Source: Janthinobacterium silvisoli
GTDB lineage: Bacteria > Pseudomonadota > Gammaproteobacteria > Burkholderiales > Burkholderiaceae_D
Assembly (NCBI RefSeq): GCF_014200725.1
Contig: NZ_JACHCL010000002.1
Coordinates: 1 to 64,000, forward strand
DNA: 64,000 nucleotides
Reading direction: 5' to 3'
Shown: positions 33,116-41,170 of the stretch, piece by piece
Position numbering within the stretch: the first letter of the stretch is position 1
Layout: each line of letters starts with the position of its first letter
Translations under genes and position numbers: made by a program
The notes under the pieces: model-generated
What the model saw: only the letters and a program-made list of their open reading frames with translations
What the model was told of the DNA's origin: nothing
Databases searched by the model: none

Positions 33116-35029
33116 TCAGATTGGCGCAGTGAACAGCTGTTGAAGACGATCGACCGTGCCCGGGATACGCTCAAGCCGCGGATAGCGCAAGGAATCGAAA
33201 TAGTTGATGGCCACCGCATGCGTTGCGCCGTCGGCGTCGTAAGTCAGTTGTATCGGTTTCCTGGACACGGCAGCGGCCTTGATCGCCTCCTTCAAACCCT
33301 CATCGGTATAGGCTTGGTCGCCAACTTTCAGCAAGCGCGCGCCCAGGCTGATACCGGCGCGAAATGCCGGCCCCTCCCACGCAACACTTTTTACCAAGCC
33401 CTTCTTGCCTATCGTCACACCCAGCGAAGTCGACAGATCCACGGCGCCCAGGTCGGCTTCGTGGTAGCCAAAAAACTCGGTTGGCGTATCCGAGTACACC
33501 AGGCGATAGCCGGCACGCTGCAAGCCATCGAGCAGATGCACGTCATCGTGTGCCTGCAAACGGGCCGTGAAATAGGCTGGCCAGTCATAGGACGCGATAT
33601 TGTTCAGTGCCTTGCAGACATCCTCGAAGGTATAGGTGGAAATGGTGCGCGTGTTTTGCCCGGCGCCAAAGAAAGTCGATGCAAAGTCGGCCATGTTTTT
33701 CTTGTCGTGCGTCAGTTCGCGCAGCAGCATATCTACATCCAGCCACAGCAGGACGCCATCACCGTAGTAATCGGTGCGGCGCTGCCAGTCGCGCCAGAAG
33801 ACAGCCTTGCCTGGCATATAGATCGCGTCCACGTTGCTATCCTGTAGCGATTTCCATTGCCGGCCCACCCGCGCCTTCGATATGCTGGCCACCACCGCCA
33901 GCGCATCCCTGCTTTGCTGGACGGATTGCAAGCCTATGCGCGGCGCGATAACGCTGCCCCAGAATTCGGTTTGTCCTTCGTACAGCCACAGCAGGCTGCC
34001 GCCTATCGGCAAGTTCAGGTTCGGCTGCCACAGATCGGCTGGCTGGCGCGTACGGCCATTCCAGGAATGGGCAAACTCGTGGATCATCAGGCTGGCCATG
34101 AATACTTGCGTGCCGGTATTGCCGAAGTAATCGGCAGGCAGGTTGATCTCGGTTGACTCCTGATGCTCGGTGCCGCCGCCGGACAGCATGACATCGGACA
34201 GCGACATCAGGAAATCAAAATGACGGTAGTGGCGCGAACGGAACAAACGTGGCAGCGCATCGGCCATGGCGCGATATTTCGCCAGCTGCTCCGGTGTAAT
34301 GGCCAAGGCCGATTCCGTATCGCCAAACAGGTTCAGGCGCACTGGCCTGCCCTCCGCTTCACTGAGCAGATAGCGCTTGACGTGCAAGCCTGCATACACG
34401 GGCGCATCGACCAGGTCTTCCAAGCTGGCCGCCTTGAAGCTGATCCGATTACCCAGCACCTGATCCGTTTCCAGTGCGCTGGCAAAGTCAAAACCTTGCG
34501 GCACCGTCAATTGCGCTTGTACCGCAATATTGCGAATGAACCAGCCGGCTGGATACAGGACGACTTTTTGCCACGGCAGCATCAGCATCGCCGGTGACAA
34601 TAGCTTGGGGCCGTTCATGGCCGGCACATGCTGGAATTCAAGGTCCAGTTGATGCACGCCGGCGGGTACCGTCAGATGGAAGGCAAACGGATTGGCGGCA
34701 TCGCGCTGCCATTCAATGCGCTGCCCGGCACCCTTGATGAGCAAGCCCGCCAGGGGCGCTGCCTCCAGCGTGGGCGAGTGGCTGGCCGGTTCCCACTGCG
34801 GATACAGCAAGACCATGGGACCAGCTTGTTGAACGGGTATCGATTCCCTGACGCGCAGGATCTTGTGCACGTGGTCGGTCGCATCCACGGCGAGATTGAT
34901 GGTTCCAAGGAAAGCGATATCTTGCGGCGCCTGGATCGGCGGGACAGGCGGTAGCGGTTGCGGCCCGGCGCTGGCATGGGCTGTGCCTATACTGAGAAAG
35001 GCAAGCAAGGCGGCGGCGATGATTTTCAT
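33116..35029 (-). CDS. M61 family (glycyl aminopeptidase-like) metallopeptidase with PDZ domain
   Basis: This exported zinc peptidase of about 637 aa has a Sec leader (KIIAAALLAFLSIGTAHA), an N-terminal beta domain, the HExxH motif in MIHEFAHSWNG, a downstream glutamate in LYEGQTEFWG as third zinc ligand, and a C-terminal PDZ segment (GVTIGKKGLVKSVAWEGPAFRAGI). The start is uncertain: ATG 35029 gives a clean leader, ATG 35044 or 35089 would add residues, and none has a strong ribosome-binding site. M61 enzymes remove N-terminal glycine or alanine. The 217-nt region downstream (32899-33115) toward the chemoreceptor shows no gene I believe. Confidence 0.87.
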   Translation of the reverse strand: MKIIAAALLAFLSIGTAHASAGPQPLPPVPPIQAPQDIAFLGTINLAVDATDHVHKILRVRESIPVQQAGPMVLLYPQWEPASHSPTLEAAPLAGLLIKGAGQRIEWQRDAANPFAFHLTVPAGVHQLDLEFQHVPAMNGPKLLSPAMLMLPWQKVVLYPAGWFIRNIAVQAQLTVPQGFDFASALETDQVLGNRISFKAASLEDLVDAPVYAGLHVKRYLLSEAEGRPVRLNLFGDTESALAITPEQLAKYRAMADALPRLFRSRHYRHFDFLMSLSDVMLSGGGTEHQESTEINLPADYFGNTGTQVFMASLMIHEFAHSWNGRTRQPADLWQPNLNLPIGGSLLWLYEGQTEFWGSVIAPRIGLQSVQQSRDALAVVASISKARVGRQWKSLQDSNVDAIYMPGKAVFWRDWQRRTDYYGDGVLLWLDVDMLLRELTHDKKNMADFASTFFGAGQNTRTISTYTFEDVCKALNNIASYDWPAYFTARLQAHDDVHLLDGLQRAGYRLVYSDTPTEFFGYHEADLGAVDLSTSLGVTIGKKGLVKSVAWEGPAFRAGISLGARLLKVGDQAYTDEGLKEAIKAAAVSRKPIQLTYDADGATHAVAINYFDSLRYPRLERIPGTVDRLQQLFTAPI

Positions 35030-35224
35030 TAAGCAATGGGGCATAGTTATGGGTGGTGAGACTCTACACCTATGTTCCTTTCCATTCATGCCTAAATACT
35101 TTTCAGGCTATACAAATTACATAAATAATCGTTGTGTCCGCAAAAACAGTTGTCAAAAATATGGCCGCTGGCGATACTGCTACCCAACAATGCTTCCTTT
35201 GATTTGAGCAACCTTGAAGGCCAT

Positions 35225-35584
35225 ATGAAAAAATTATTCCTCGGTGCACTCGCTACCTTGAGCCTGCTTGCCGCTGGCGCCGCCAGTGCCGGCACGGTAG
35301 ATGACTTTATCGGCACCTGGAAACTAAGCAGCACGACACGCCCGGACTATGTGGTGATCAAGAAAGACAGCGTCGGCCTGGTCGCGCTCACCTACAGCCG
35401 CAATAGCCTGACCAACAAAATCGTCGAACAGCGCTTTCCAGCAGCCTATGCCGCCGACCAGTTGCTGATCGCTGCCGGCGACCTCAAGATCGATGCCAAA
35501 GTCATCGATGGCGTGGCATCGCTGAGCTATCTGGGTTATGCCTATGCCAAGGTGTCAAACGCTACCGATGCGCCACTGAGCTGA
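35225..35584 (+). CDS. Hypothetical exported protein (119 aa)
   Basis: I do not recognise this family. It has a clear Sec leader (KKLFLGALATLSLLAAGAASA), so it is exported, then a small beta-rich domain starting TVDDFIGTWKLSST, similar to the beginning of lipocalin-like or META-like single-domain proteins. AAGG lies 5 nt before the ATG. Its stop overlaps the start of the GNAT gene (TGATG), so the two are coupled. Confidence 0.72.
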   Translation: MKKLFLGALATLSLLAAGAASAGTVDDFIGTWKLSSTTRPDYVVIKKDSVGLVALTYSRNSLTNKIVEQRFPAAYAADQLLIAAGDLKIDAKVIDGVASLSYLGYAYAKVSNATDAPLS

Positions 35585-36093
35585 TGGCCCTGGCAGCTTC
35601 CATCACCGTCCGCGCCACGACGCCAACCGACTGGCGCGCGCTGAAAGCCATCCGCCTGGCTGCCCTGCTGGACGCGCCAACGGCGTTTGGCGTCAGCCAC
35701 GCCAGCGCGGCGGCACAAACCGATGAAGAGTGGCATGAACGGGCCAGCAGTTCCGAGCAGCGAGCCTTTTTCCTGGCCTGGGATGGTCAACAGGCGGTCG
35801 GTATCGCCGCCCAGGTCGTCAGTAGTGTTGGGGAATGCCAACTGATCGCCATGTGGGTCGATCCCGGATACCGGGGCATGGACGTAGCGGCACAGCTGGT
35901 CGACGCCGTCAAGCAGCGCGCCGTGGCTAGTGGGCATCGCCGGCTGGTGCTCGATGTAGCGCCAGACAATGCCCGTGCAGCAGCGTTTTATCTGAAGCAG
36001 GGATTTGTGTTTTTGCCGGAATGGGAGCCATTGGCCAGCCATCCGCATATCCAGGTGCAAAAGATGGAGTGGCTGGCTACTGACAGAAACTGA
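35584..36093 (+). CDS. GNAT family N-acetyltransferase
   Basis: This 169-aa acetyl-CoA dependent acetyltransferase has the GNAT fold: an N-terminal strand (ITVRATTPTDWRALKAIRLAAL), motif A around IAMWVDPGYRGMDVAAQLVDAVKQRA, and the C-terminal VAPDNARAAAFYLKQGFVFLPEWEPL. It is translationally coupled to the small exported protein upstream. The substrate is not known; RimI/PhnO-like small-molecule or peptide acetylation is possible. Its stop lies in the second copy of the 18-nt repeat. Confidence 0.88.
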   Translation: MALAASITVRATTPTDWRALKAIRLAALLDAPTAFGVSHASAAAQTDEEWHERASSSEQRAFFLAWDGQQAVGIAAQVVSSVGECQLIAMWVDPGYRGMDVAAQLVDAVKQRAVASGHRRLVLDVAPDNARAAAFYLKQGFVFLPEWEPLASHPHIQVQKMEWLATDRN

Positions 36094-36096
36094 CAG
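36079..36096. repeat. 18-nt repeat, copy 2
   Basis: The same ACTGACAGAAACTGACAG as at 7351-7368. Here it spans the last four codons and the stop of the GNAT gene, so the repeat is part of a coding end. Confidence 0.5.
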
Positions 36097-36144
36097 CAGC
36101 ATGGATCATACTCGCGGCTCTCTGCACTGGAACCCTGCGTCATC

Positions 36145-37248
36145 ATGACAACATCCACCAATACGCCACTCAAACAATCGATGGGCGCGCAGCAACTGCG
36201 CACCCTGTCGGCCACCCTGGCTGCGATCGCGCCCGCGTTTGATGAAACCGCTTTTCTTGCCACCGCACTCGACGGGCTCGAACAGCTGAGTCTGATGCAG
36301 CGCGTGCGCCGCGCCAGCGAGGCGATTGCCGCAGCCAGCCTGGCCATGGATGGCTACGAGGCGGTCTTGCCGATGCTGATGGAAGCGGCGCCGCGCCTGG
36401 GGAACGGTTTTGTTTCGCTGGTGGCGCCCGACTATGTCAGCCAGCATGGCCGCCATGCCTTCGAGCGCTCCATGGATGCCCTGAAATTTTTTACGCGCTA
36501 CGGTACTTCAGAGTTCGCCGTGCGCGACTTCCTGCGCGACGAACCACAGCGTGCGCTCGATATCATGCAGGGCTGGTCGCGCGATACGGACGCTGCCGTG
36601 CGCCGGCTGGCCAGCGAAGGCTCTCGGCCACGTTTGCCGTGGTCATTCCGTTTGCGCATGATCGAACAGTCGCCCGAACTGGCTGCCCCCATCCTCGACA
36701 ATCTGCGCGCCGACACCAGCCTGTACGTGCGCAAGTCGGTCGCCAATCACTTGAACGACGTCACAAAAACACACCCTGCATGGGTACTCGAACGGGCGGC
36801 GTTATGGGGTGTGGAAGATGCAAACACCCGCTGGATCGTGCGGCACGCCTTGCGCACCCTGCTCAAACAGGGCAACCAACAAGCACTCAGCATGCTGGGG
36901 GCGGAAACTGCAACGGCGATTGTCGTCGGCAAGTTTGAAGTCACGCCGGGCCAGATCAACCTTGGCGACTCCGTGATCCTGGCATGCCAGTTGAGCTCGA
37001 CCGCTGCCGAACCGCAAAAGCTGTTGATACACCACCGCATCAGCTATGTGCGGCAAAACCAGTCCACCACGGCGAAGGTTTTCAAGCTCAAGGAAGTGAC
37101 TTTGGAACCTGGCCAGCATATTGCATTTGAGCGCAGGCAGCAGATCCGCGACTTCACGACGCGCACGCATTATGCCGGCCATCACCAGGTGGAATTGATC
37201 GTCAATGGACAGTTGGTCGCGCAGAGTTTTTTTGATCTGGTCCGCTAG
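36145..37248 (+). CDS. DNA alkylation repair protein (HEAT-like, AlkD-related)
   Basis: This 367-aa helical protein of the COG4335 group has many HEAT-like repeats: LMQRVRRASEAIA, SFRLRMIEQSPELAAPILDNLRAD and LYVRKSVANHLNDVTKTHPAWVLE, the last being a conserved AlkD-like block, followed by a C-terminal beta domain. Related AlkD proteins remove bulky alkylated bases without base flipping, but this longer group has not been studied as well. The start at 36145 has no strong ribosome-binding site. It stands alone. Confidence 0.82.
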   Translation: MTTSTNTPLKQSMGAQQLRTLSATLAAIAPAFDETAFLATALDGLEQLSLMQRVRRASEAIAAASLAMDGYEAVLPMLMEAAPRLGNGFVSLVAPDYVSQHGRHAFERSMDALKFFTRYGTSEFAVRDFLRDEPQRALDIMQGWSRDTDAAVRRLASEGSRPRLPWSFRLRMIEQSPELAAPILDNLRADTSLYVRKSVANHLNDVTKTHPAWVLERAALWGVEDANTRWIVRHALRTLLKQGNQQALSMLGAETATAIVVGKFEVTPGQINLGDSVILACQLSSTAAEPQKLLIHHRISYVRQNQSTTAKVFKLKEVTLEPGQHIAFERRQQIRDFTTRTHYAGHHQVELIVNGQLVAQSFFDLVR

Positions 37249-37272
37249 TGTTCATCTGGCCTTCCCCAGCAT

Positions 37273-37291
37273 GATGTTGCCCGGCAACATC
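37273..37291 (+). terminator. Small hairpin after the DNA alkylation repair gene
   Basis: GATGTTGC (37273-37280) and GCAACATC (37284-37291) pair perfectly around a 3-nt loop, followed by TGCTTTAAAAG. It is a weak terminator at best. Confidence 0.35.
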
Positions 37292-37363
37292 TGCTTTAAA
37301 AGACTATGCCCTGTGATATCTTTGCGATAATCTGTAAGAATATCAACATTTTCCATCGCTACC

Positions 37364-37786
37364 ATGAAAATCCTGTCTGCCCTGATCGTCGCCGCTACTG
37401 TGTTTGCCGTTCAACCCGTAATTGCCCAGGAATCGCCAGCCGTCACGGCCGCCAAAATATCGGCCGATGCCTGGCTCAAGCGCATGGATGCGGAAGACTA
37501 TGCGGGCACCTGGGATACCAGTTCATCCAGCATGCATAAGGAAATGTCGAAATCGAGCTGGAAGATGTTGATCACAGCCCTGCATTGGCCACTGGGCGAC
37601 TTTAAATCGCGCAAATTCAAGTCGGCCGTGCTGCAAAAAGCGCCCGCCAGCAAGCCGGGCCCAGACCAGGTCGTCATCGATTACGTGAGCCAATATGAAA
37701 ACAAGGCCGACGTGAAGGAAACTGTCACGACGACCCTGGAGAAAGACAATAGCTGGAAGGTGTCTGGCTTTAATATTAATGGTTGA
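37364..37786 (+). CDS. DUF4019 exported protein
   Basis: This 140-aa exported protein has a Sec leader (MKILSALIVAATVFAVQPVIA) and the DUF4019 pattern: AAKISADAWLKRMDAEDYAGTWDT near the start of the mature part and VIDYVSQYENKADVKETVT... in the second half, ending in a strand around WKVSGFNING. The function is unknown. The upstream region has no clear promoter. It is followed by the AT-rich patch of small unknown genes. Confidence 0.8.
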   Translation: MKILSALIVAATVFAVQPVIAQESPAVTAAKISADAWLKRMDAEDYAGTWDTSSSSMHKEMSKSSWKMLITALHWPLGDFKSRKFKSAVLQKAPASKPGPDQVVIDYVSQYENKADVKETVTTTLEKDNSWKVSGFNING

Positions 37787-37816
37787 TTCAGCTGTGGTGA
37801 CTGAGACTAGACTGGC

Positions 37817-38458
37817 ATGAATCCGCTGCAACTTCACTCTGCCGGTGCCACGGTCGCGCATACTAGTCCATTTGCCGCACTTGAGGTGCCGATGGACACG
37901 GGAATGCTGGCAAGCGAGCTGCGGGAAACGTGGGTACAGCCTCTCTATTTTGGCATCCATAAAGCTGCCGCTCAAGATTTTCTGGTGGGGAATGCGCACT
38001 GCATAACAGTCGAATTGATATCGCAATTATTAGCCAACTTCGACTGGCGTTCGCGAACAGTTGGCGCCTACCTCGTCGCCGTGTCAGACAAAGCGGAATT
38101 GACGACCTGGATCGACCGCCTGTTGCTCAGGAGCGATGTGTGTTATGCCGGCGCGGCGTATTGCTTCGCACTCGCGGCCATCAATTCGGAAGAATCTATT
38201 GCCTTTCTTGAAGAATACCTGTCCTACTACCTGAGCCAGACCGAGCTCTGGTTCGACCAGGCGCATGCGATGGCCGCGCTCTCTTACCTTGACGATGTAA
38301 ATGGTACGGCACGCGCCGCTCATTACGGCGAGGAATGGGCCAGCTTCGTGGCAAACAAGACAAACTGGAATCTTGAAGAAAGCATCGCTCGCTTTAAAGA
38401 GTCCATGATCAAGCTGCAAAACATCAGATCGCGCATCGCTTTGAACGACGCCCTTTAG
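37817..38458 (+). CDS. Hypothetical helical protein (213 aa, possibly DUF6000)
   Basis: I am not sure of this family. The soluble, acidic 213-aa protein has a motif ELRETWVQPLYFGIHKAAA near residue 36 and several helical pairs (ITVELISQLLANFDWRSRTVGAYLVAV, CYAGAAYCFALAAINS, SIAFLEEYLSYYLSQTE) in the style of HEAT-like DUF6000 proteins. It begins a run of four or five plus-strand unknown genes with lower GC content than the surroundings. No signal peptide or membrane segment is visible. It may be an orphan immunity-type protein by analogy with such patches, but no toxin gene is next to it. Confidence 0.62.
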   Translation: MNPLQLHSAGATVAHTSPFAALEVPMDTGMLASELRETWVQPLYFGIHKAAAQDFLVGNAHCITVELISQLLANFDWRSRTVGAYLVAVSDKAELTTWIDRLLLRSDVCYAGAAYCFALAAINSEESIAFLEEYLSYYLSQTELWFDQAHAMAALSYLDDVNGTARAAHYGEEWASFVANKTNWNLEESIARFKESMIKLQNIRSRIALNDAL

Positions 38459-38536
38459 GCAGCCCCCTGCCAGAAGAAGACGTTCAAGCCATCGCTAACA
38501 GTCAATCATTATTCACGCTTACATTCAATCCCGACA

Positions 38537-39229
38537 ATGAGTATTTGTATTTCAGCTTTCCTGGGTAAAAAAACCGATGACCTGGATGCGCGCTTCATTC
38601 AAGCATTTTCAAAGCTTGGCTTTGATGTGCAACTGCATCCGGAGCTCACATTGGCAAAGTCTTCGGCGCAGGGAATTCTTTATCTGCGAATTAGCAAGAC
38701 GCCAGCTGAGTTCCTGCGCATAGAAGCCGGCACGCCTTTGCTGATTGCGTTTGAGTTTCACATGCAAAAAAGAGAAAAGAAAGAAGCTCGCAGCATGTCA
38801 TGGCCACCCAGGGGCGTTGCTGCTTATAGTTATACGGCGAGTTCCAGGACGGCCGCAGGAAGAAGCCACTCCGCCGCTACCATGCAAATACTCTCGATGG
38901 CCATACTGGCGAAAGAAAGCGATGGCTATTTCCATGCAGACGACGAGGAAGTCGCCTCCCCGGGCGAGCTTGCCCTCGACCGTGCTGTTCAAGAGCAGCA
39001 TCTGTTTAATAGAATAAACTTCGACGCTGACGCTTATCGTTTTGAATCCTGGCCGCCTATTGACGGAATGACTGCGTTTGTATGGCCCAAAAAAATCGCT
39101 CCACCAGAGTCCGTAACGAAAACAATTCCAAAACGCCGCTCCCGATTCAGATACAAATTTTCATGGCTCCATCTAGTGAGTGCATTGTTGGTTAGTTATC
39201 TTGTCTTGATCACACTGCTATATCCATAA
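38537..39229 (+). CDS. Hypothetical protein with C-terminal membrane anchor (230 aa)
   Basis: I do not recognise this gene. The product has a soluble N-terminal part of some 180 residues and ends in RRSRFRYKFSWLHLVSALLV followed by more hydrophobic residues, that is, a basic stretch and one membrane span near the C-terminus, so it is likely tail-anchored with the bulk in the cytoplasm. The base composition is visibly lower in GC than that of the core genes. Start ATG 38537 has no strong ribosome-binding site. It lies among other unknown genes in the same orientation. Confidence 0.62.
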   Translation: MSICISAFLGKKTDDLDARFIQAFSKLGFDVQLHPELTLAKSSAQGILYLRISKTPAEFLRIEAGTPLLIAFEFHMQKREKKEARSMSWPPRGVAAYSYTASSRTAAGRSHSAATMQILSMAILAKESDGYFHADDEEVASPGELALDRAVQEQHLFNRINFDADAYRFESWPPIDGMTAFVWPKKIAPPESVTKTIPKRRSRFRYKFSWLHLVSALLVSYLVLITLLYP

Positions 39230-39258
39230 CAACGAGGACTTCCTGATACGATTACACT

Positions 39259-39621
39259 ATGACACTAAATTATAAAATTCGCCCAAGGATGCTGCGCACA
39301 GAAGAGGATTTACTAATTCGAGTCTTGCTTAGTTCACAGCAAAACAAGCTCGACTTTTTAAGGCAACTGGATATTGCTTTAGTTAGCGATATGCAGGATG
39401 GAGGAATGGGAAGTATCAGGTTCGTCTGTGACGAAAACCGTCACCTGGGACGTGCAATCGTGGAAGCCGACTATGTTGATAGTGATGACGTGCTGGTTAG
39501 TATCGTTGTCAATGTGGATCAGAACGAGAGACTTTTTGAAGTGGATATGTGGAAGGTCAATTTTCTTCCACTTAGACGCTATCCATCGCCCGAAGCAGTC
39601 ACCATAAAAAAGCCAGTTTGA
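39259..39621 (+). CDS. Hypothetical protein (120 aa, possibly DUF6984)
   Basis: This is a small acidic soluble protein of 120 aa. The opening RPRMLRTEEDLLIRVLLSSQ, the DMQDGGMGSIRFV stretch (about 47-59) and the alternating strands that follow recall DUF6984 proteins, but the match is from memory of a pattern and not firm. It is part of the AT-rich patch. Function unknown. Confidence 0.58.
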   Translation: MTLNYKIRPRMLRTEEDLLIRVLLSSQQNKLDFLRQLDIALVSDMQDGGMGSIRFVCDENRHLGRAIVEADYVDSDDVLVSIVVNVDQNERLFEVDMWKVNFLPLRRYPSPEAVTIKKPV

Positions 39622-39672
39622 AATTTTCTGCAATCGGCCAGGAGTAGCCGCTTGAACGTTTTGGAAGAATTG

Positions 39673-39963
39673 ATGCCTTTTAATGCTCTACCAATCCATG
39701 ACGCTACGGTGTCAGCCATTCACATCAGTTGGGAAGCCGCCAGATGCGATACCCGTTTGCGCCCCGTTGGCTTGCCACCTCATTTGCTCGTATTCGAAGG
39801 TTTTACAAAGATCAAACCTCCACGACGCGAGAGCTGGGGCCCATCTTCATCGGTCAATAGCTCCATGGAACTGGAGGGCAGGCAATTTGAAACTGAGCTT
39901 CAATCGGCTGATACGCTAAGGATTGAAGCTGCGCATTGGACATTTCGGCCGGAAATCGGTTGA
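39673..39963 (+). CDS. Hypothetical small protein, immunity-like (96 aa)
   Basis: This protein belongs to a recurrent small family with the pattern HDATVSAIHISWEAA...LVFEGFTKIKPPRRESWGPSSSVN, which reads as a small beta-sandwich. Similar proteins are often found alone or beside toxin loci. ATG 39673 is chosen; a TTG at 39652 would add seven residues. There is no signal peptide. The exact role is unknown. Confidence 0.58.
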   Translation: MPFNALPIHDATVSAIHISWEAARCDTRLRPVGLPPHLLVFEGFTKIKPPRRESWGPSSSVNSSMELEGRQFETELQSADTLRIEAAHWTFRPEIG

Positions 39964-40008
39964 TAGTTACCAGCCAAAAGCAGACTTACCATCCCTACTA
40001 CAATTTTT

Positions 40009-40497
40009 ATGAACATAGATGAACTTACACTCCGCCGTGTTGAAACCGCTCTTCTGGACTGTGATGGCTCTTGCAGAGATATCAACTTCACCGAAGACAT
40101 TTCGACATCTGCAGCCATTGACGTCCTGGCGTATCTGGCATTGTCCTGGACTATGGTACGGTCGATTACAAGCGAAGGCGATGAGATTGCAAACGCCGAA
40201 TTGCTAGCCTATCTTCGAAAGACATACGGTTCGCTATCGACTGCCTGGAATGGCGGTAACAACCCTGAGCATATTCAAGCGTACTTCCACTGGGATGAGC
40301 CAGAAAAAGTGTTTTGCGAGATTACGTTTTTCCCCCAAGACATTGACTCTGAAACCTTCAATATCCTGGACTTTCTGTCGACGCTAAGCAAGTTGACCTT
40401 GGCCGCATGCAGCACTGAATATTACGTGCGCTACGAAGATGCGTCCTGGCGTCACGGACAGCATGAGAAAGAAAGCGTTATTCTTTCTCATAGTTAG
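40009..40497 (+). CDS. Hypothetical protein (162 aa)
   Basis: I do not recognise this gene. The 162-aa acidic product has an N-terminal region (TLRRVETALLDCDGSCRDINF) with strands and a C-terminal half with two cysteines. It is AT-rich like its upstream neighbours. An 11-bp inverted repeat covers its last codons, so transcription may end there. The protein has no signal peptide or membrane span. The run of genes from 37.8 kb ends here. Confidence 0.58.
   Translation: MNIDELTLRRVETALLDCDGSCRDINFTEDISTSAAIDVLAYLALSWTMVRSITSEGDEIANAELLAYLRKTYGSLSTAWNGGNNPEHIQAYFHWDEPEKVFCEITFFPQDIDSETFNILDFLSTLSKLTLAACSTEYYVRYEDASWRHGQHEKESVILSHS
40463..40491 (+). terminator. Hairpin overlapping the end of the last unknown gene
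   Basis: ATGAGAAAGAA (40463-40473) and TTCTTTCTCAT (40481-40491) are perfectly complementary around a 7-nt loop, right before the stop codon. There is no T run, so it may be a processing or pause site. Confidence 0.4.
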
Positions 40498-40633
40498 ACT
40501 ATGGGAAAATGTTCCTCCCGAAGAGCAAGAGCGTCGAGATAGACTGCTTGCTGCATTTTCAGGGTTGTCAAATCATACCCGCCGCAGACAAGCTATTGTG
40601 CCTGCCTTAGTCTGCGTTAGCAGAATAGCCCGC

Positions 40634-41170
40634 TTACTTCACCCTCTGCTTCTCCAGCTTCCTCGCCAAAGTGCGCCGGTGCATGCCCAGGCGGCGGGCG
40701 GTTTCGGAAATATTGAAATCGGTTTCGGCCAGCATTTCGTGGATGCGTTCCCATTCCAGGGTCTTGATGTTGGTGGCGCGACTGGTCAGTTCGATCTCGG
40801 CGCTGCCGGCCACATGGCCGAAGGCCGCTTCGATATCGTCTGTGTTGGACGGTTTGGCCAGGTATTGGCAAGCGCCCAGCTTGATCGCCTCCACCGCCGT
40901 GCCGATACTGGCGTAGCCGGTCAGCACCACGATCAGCATGTCCTCGTTGCGCTGGTGCAGCATCTGCACGCAGGCCAGGCCAGACGTGTTGCCGTTGAGC
41001 TTGAGGTCGACCACCGCATAATCGGGCTTGTGGTGTTCCAGCAAGGTACTGGCTTCATCATAATTGGTGGCGTGGATCACGGCGTAGCCGCGCCGCTCGA
41101 ACGAGCGGGCCAGGGTGCGCGCAAACGCCGCATCGTCTTCCACGATCAGTAATAAACGCTCGTCAGTCAT
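40634..41170 (-). CDS. regA: RegA/PrrA-type redox response regulator
   Basis: This 178-aa response regulator has an N-terminal receiver domain (LLIVEDDAAFARTLARSF; phospho-acceptor in YAVVDLKL; VLTGYAS; LAKPSNT) and a Fis-type helix-turn-helix C-terminus (ISETARRLGMHRRTLARKLEK), the compact plan of RegA/PrrA/ActR. RegA systems control respiration and oxidases according to the redox state of the quinone pool. Its start overlaps the end of regB by 8 nt and it is the last gene of the cyo operon, so the oxidase and its putative regulator are cotranscribed. Confidence 0.9.
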   Translation of the reverse strand: MTDERLLLIVEDDAAFARTLARSFERRGYAVIHATNYDEASTLLEHHKPDYAVVDLKLNGNTSGLACVQMLHQRNEDMLIVVLTGYASIGTAVEAIKLGACQYLAKPSNTDDIEAAFGHVAGSAEIELTSRATNIKTLEWERIHEMLAETDFNISETARRLGMHRRTLARKLEKQRVK

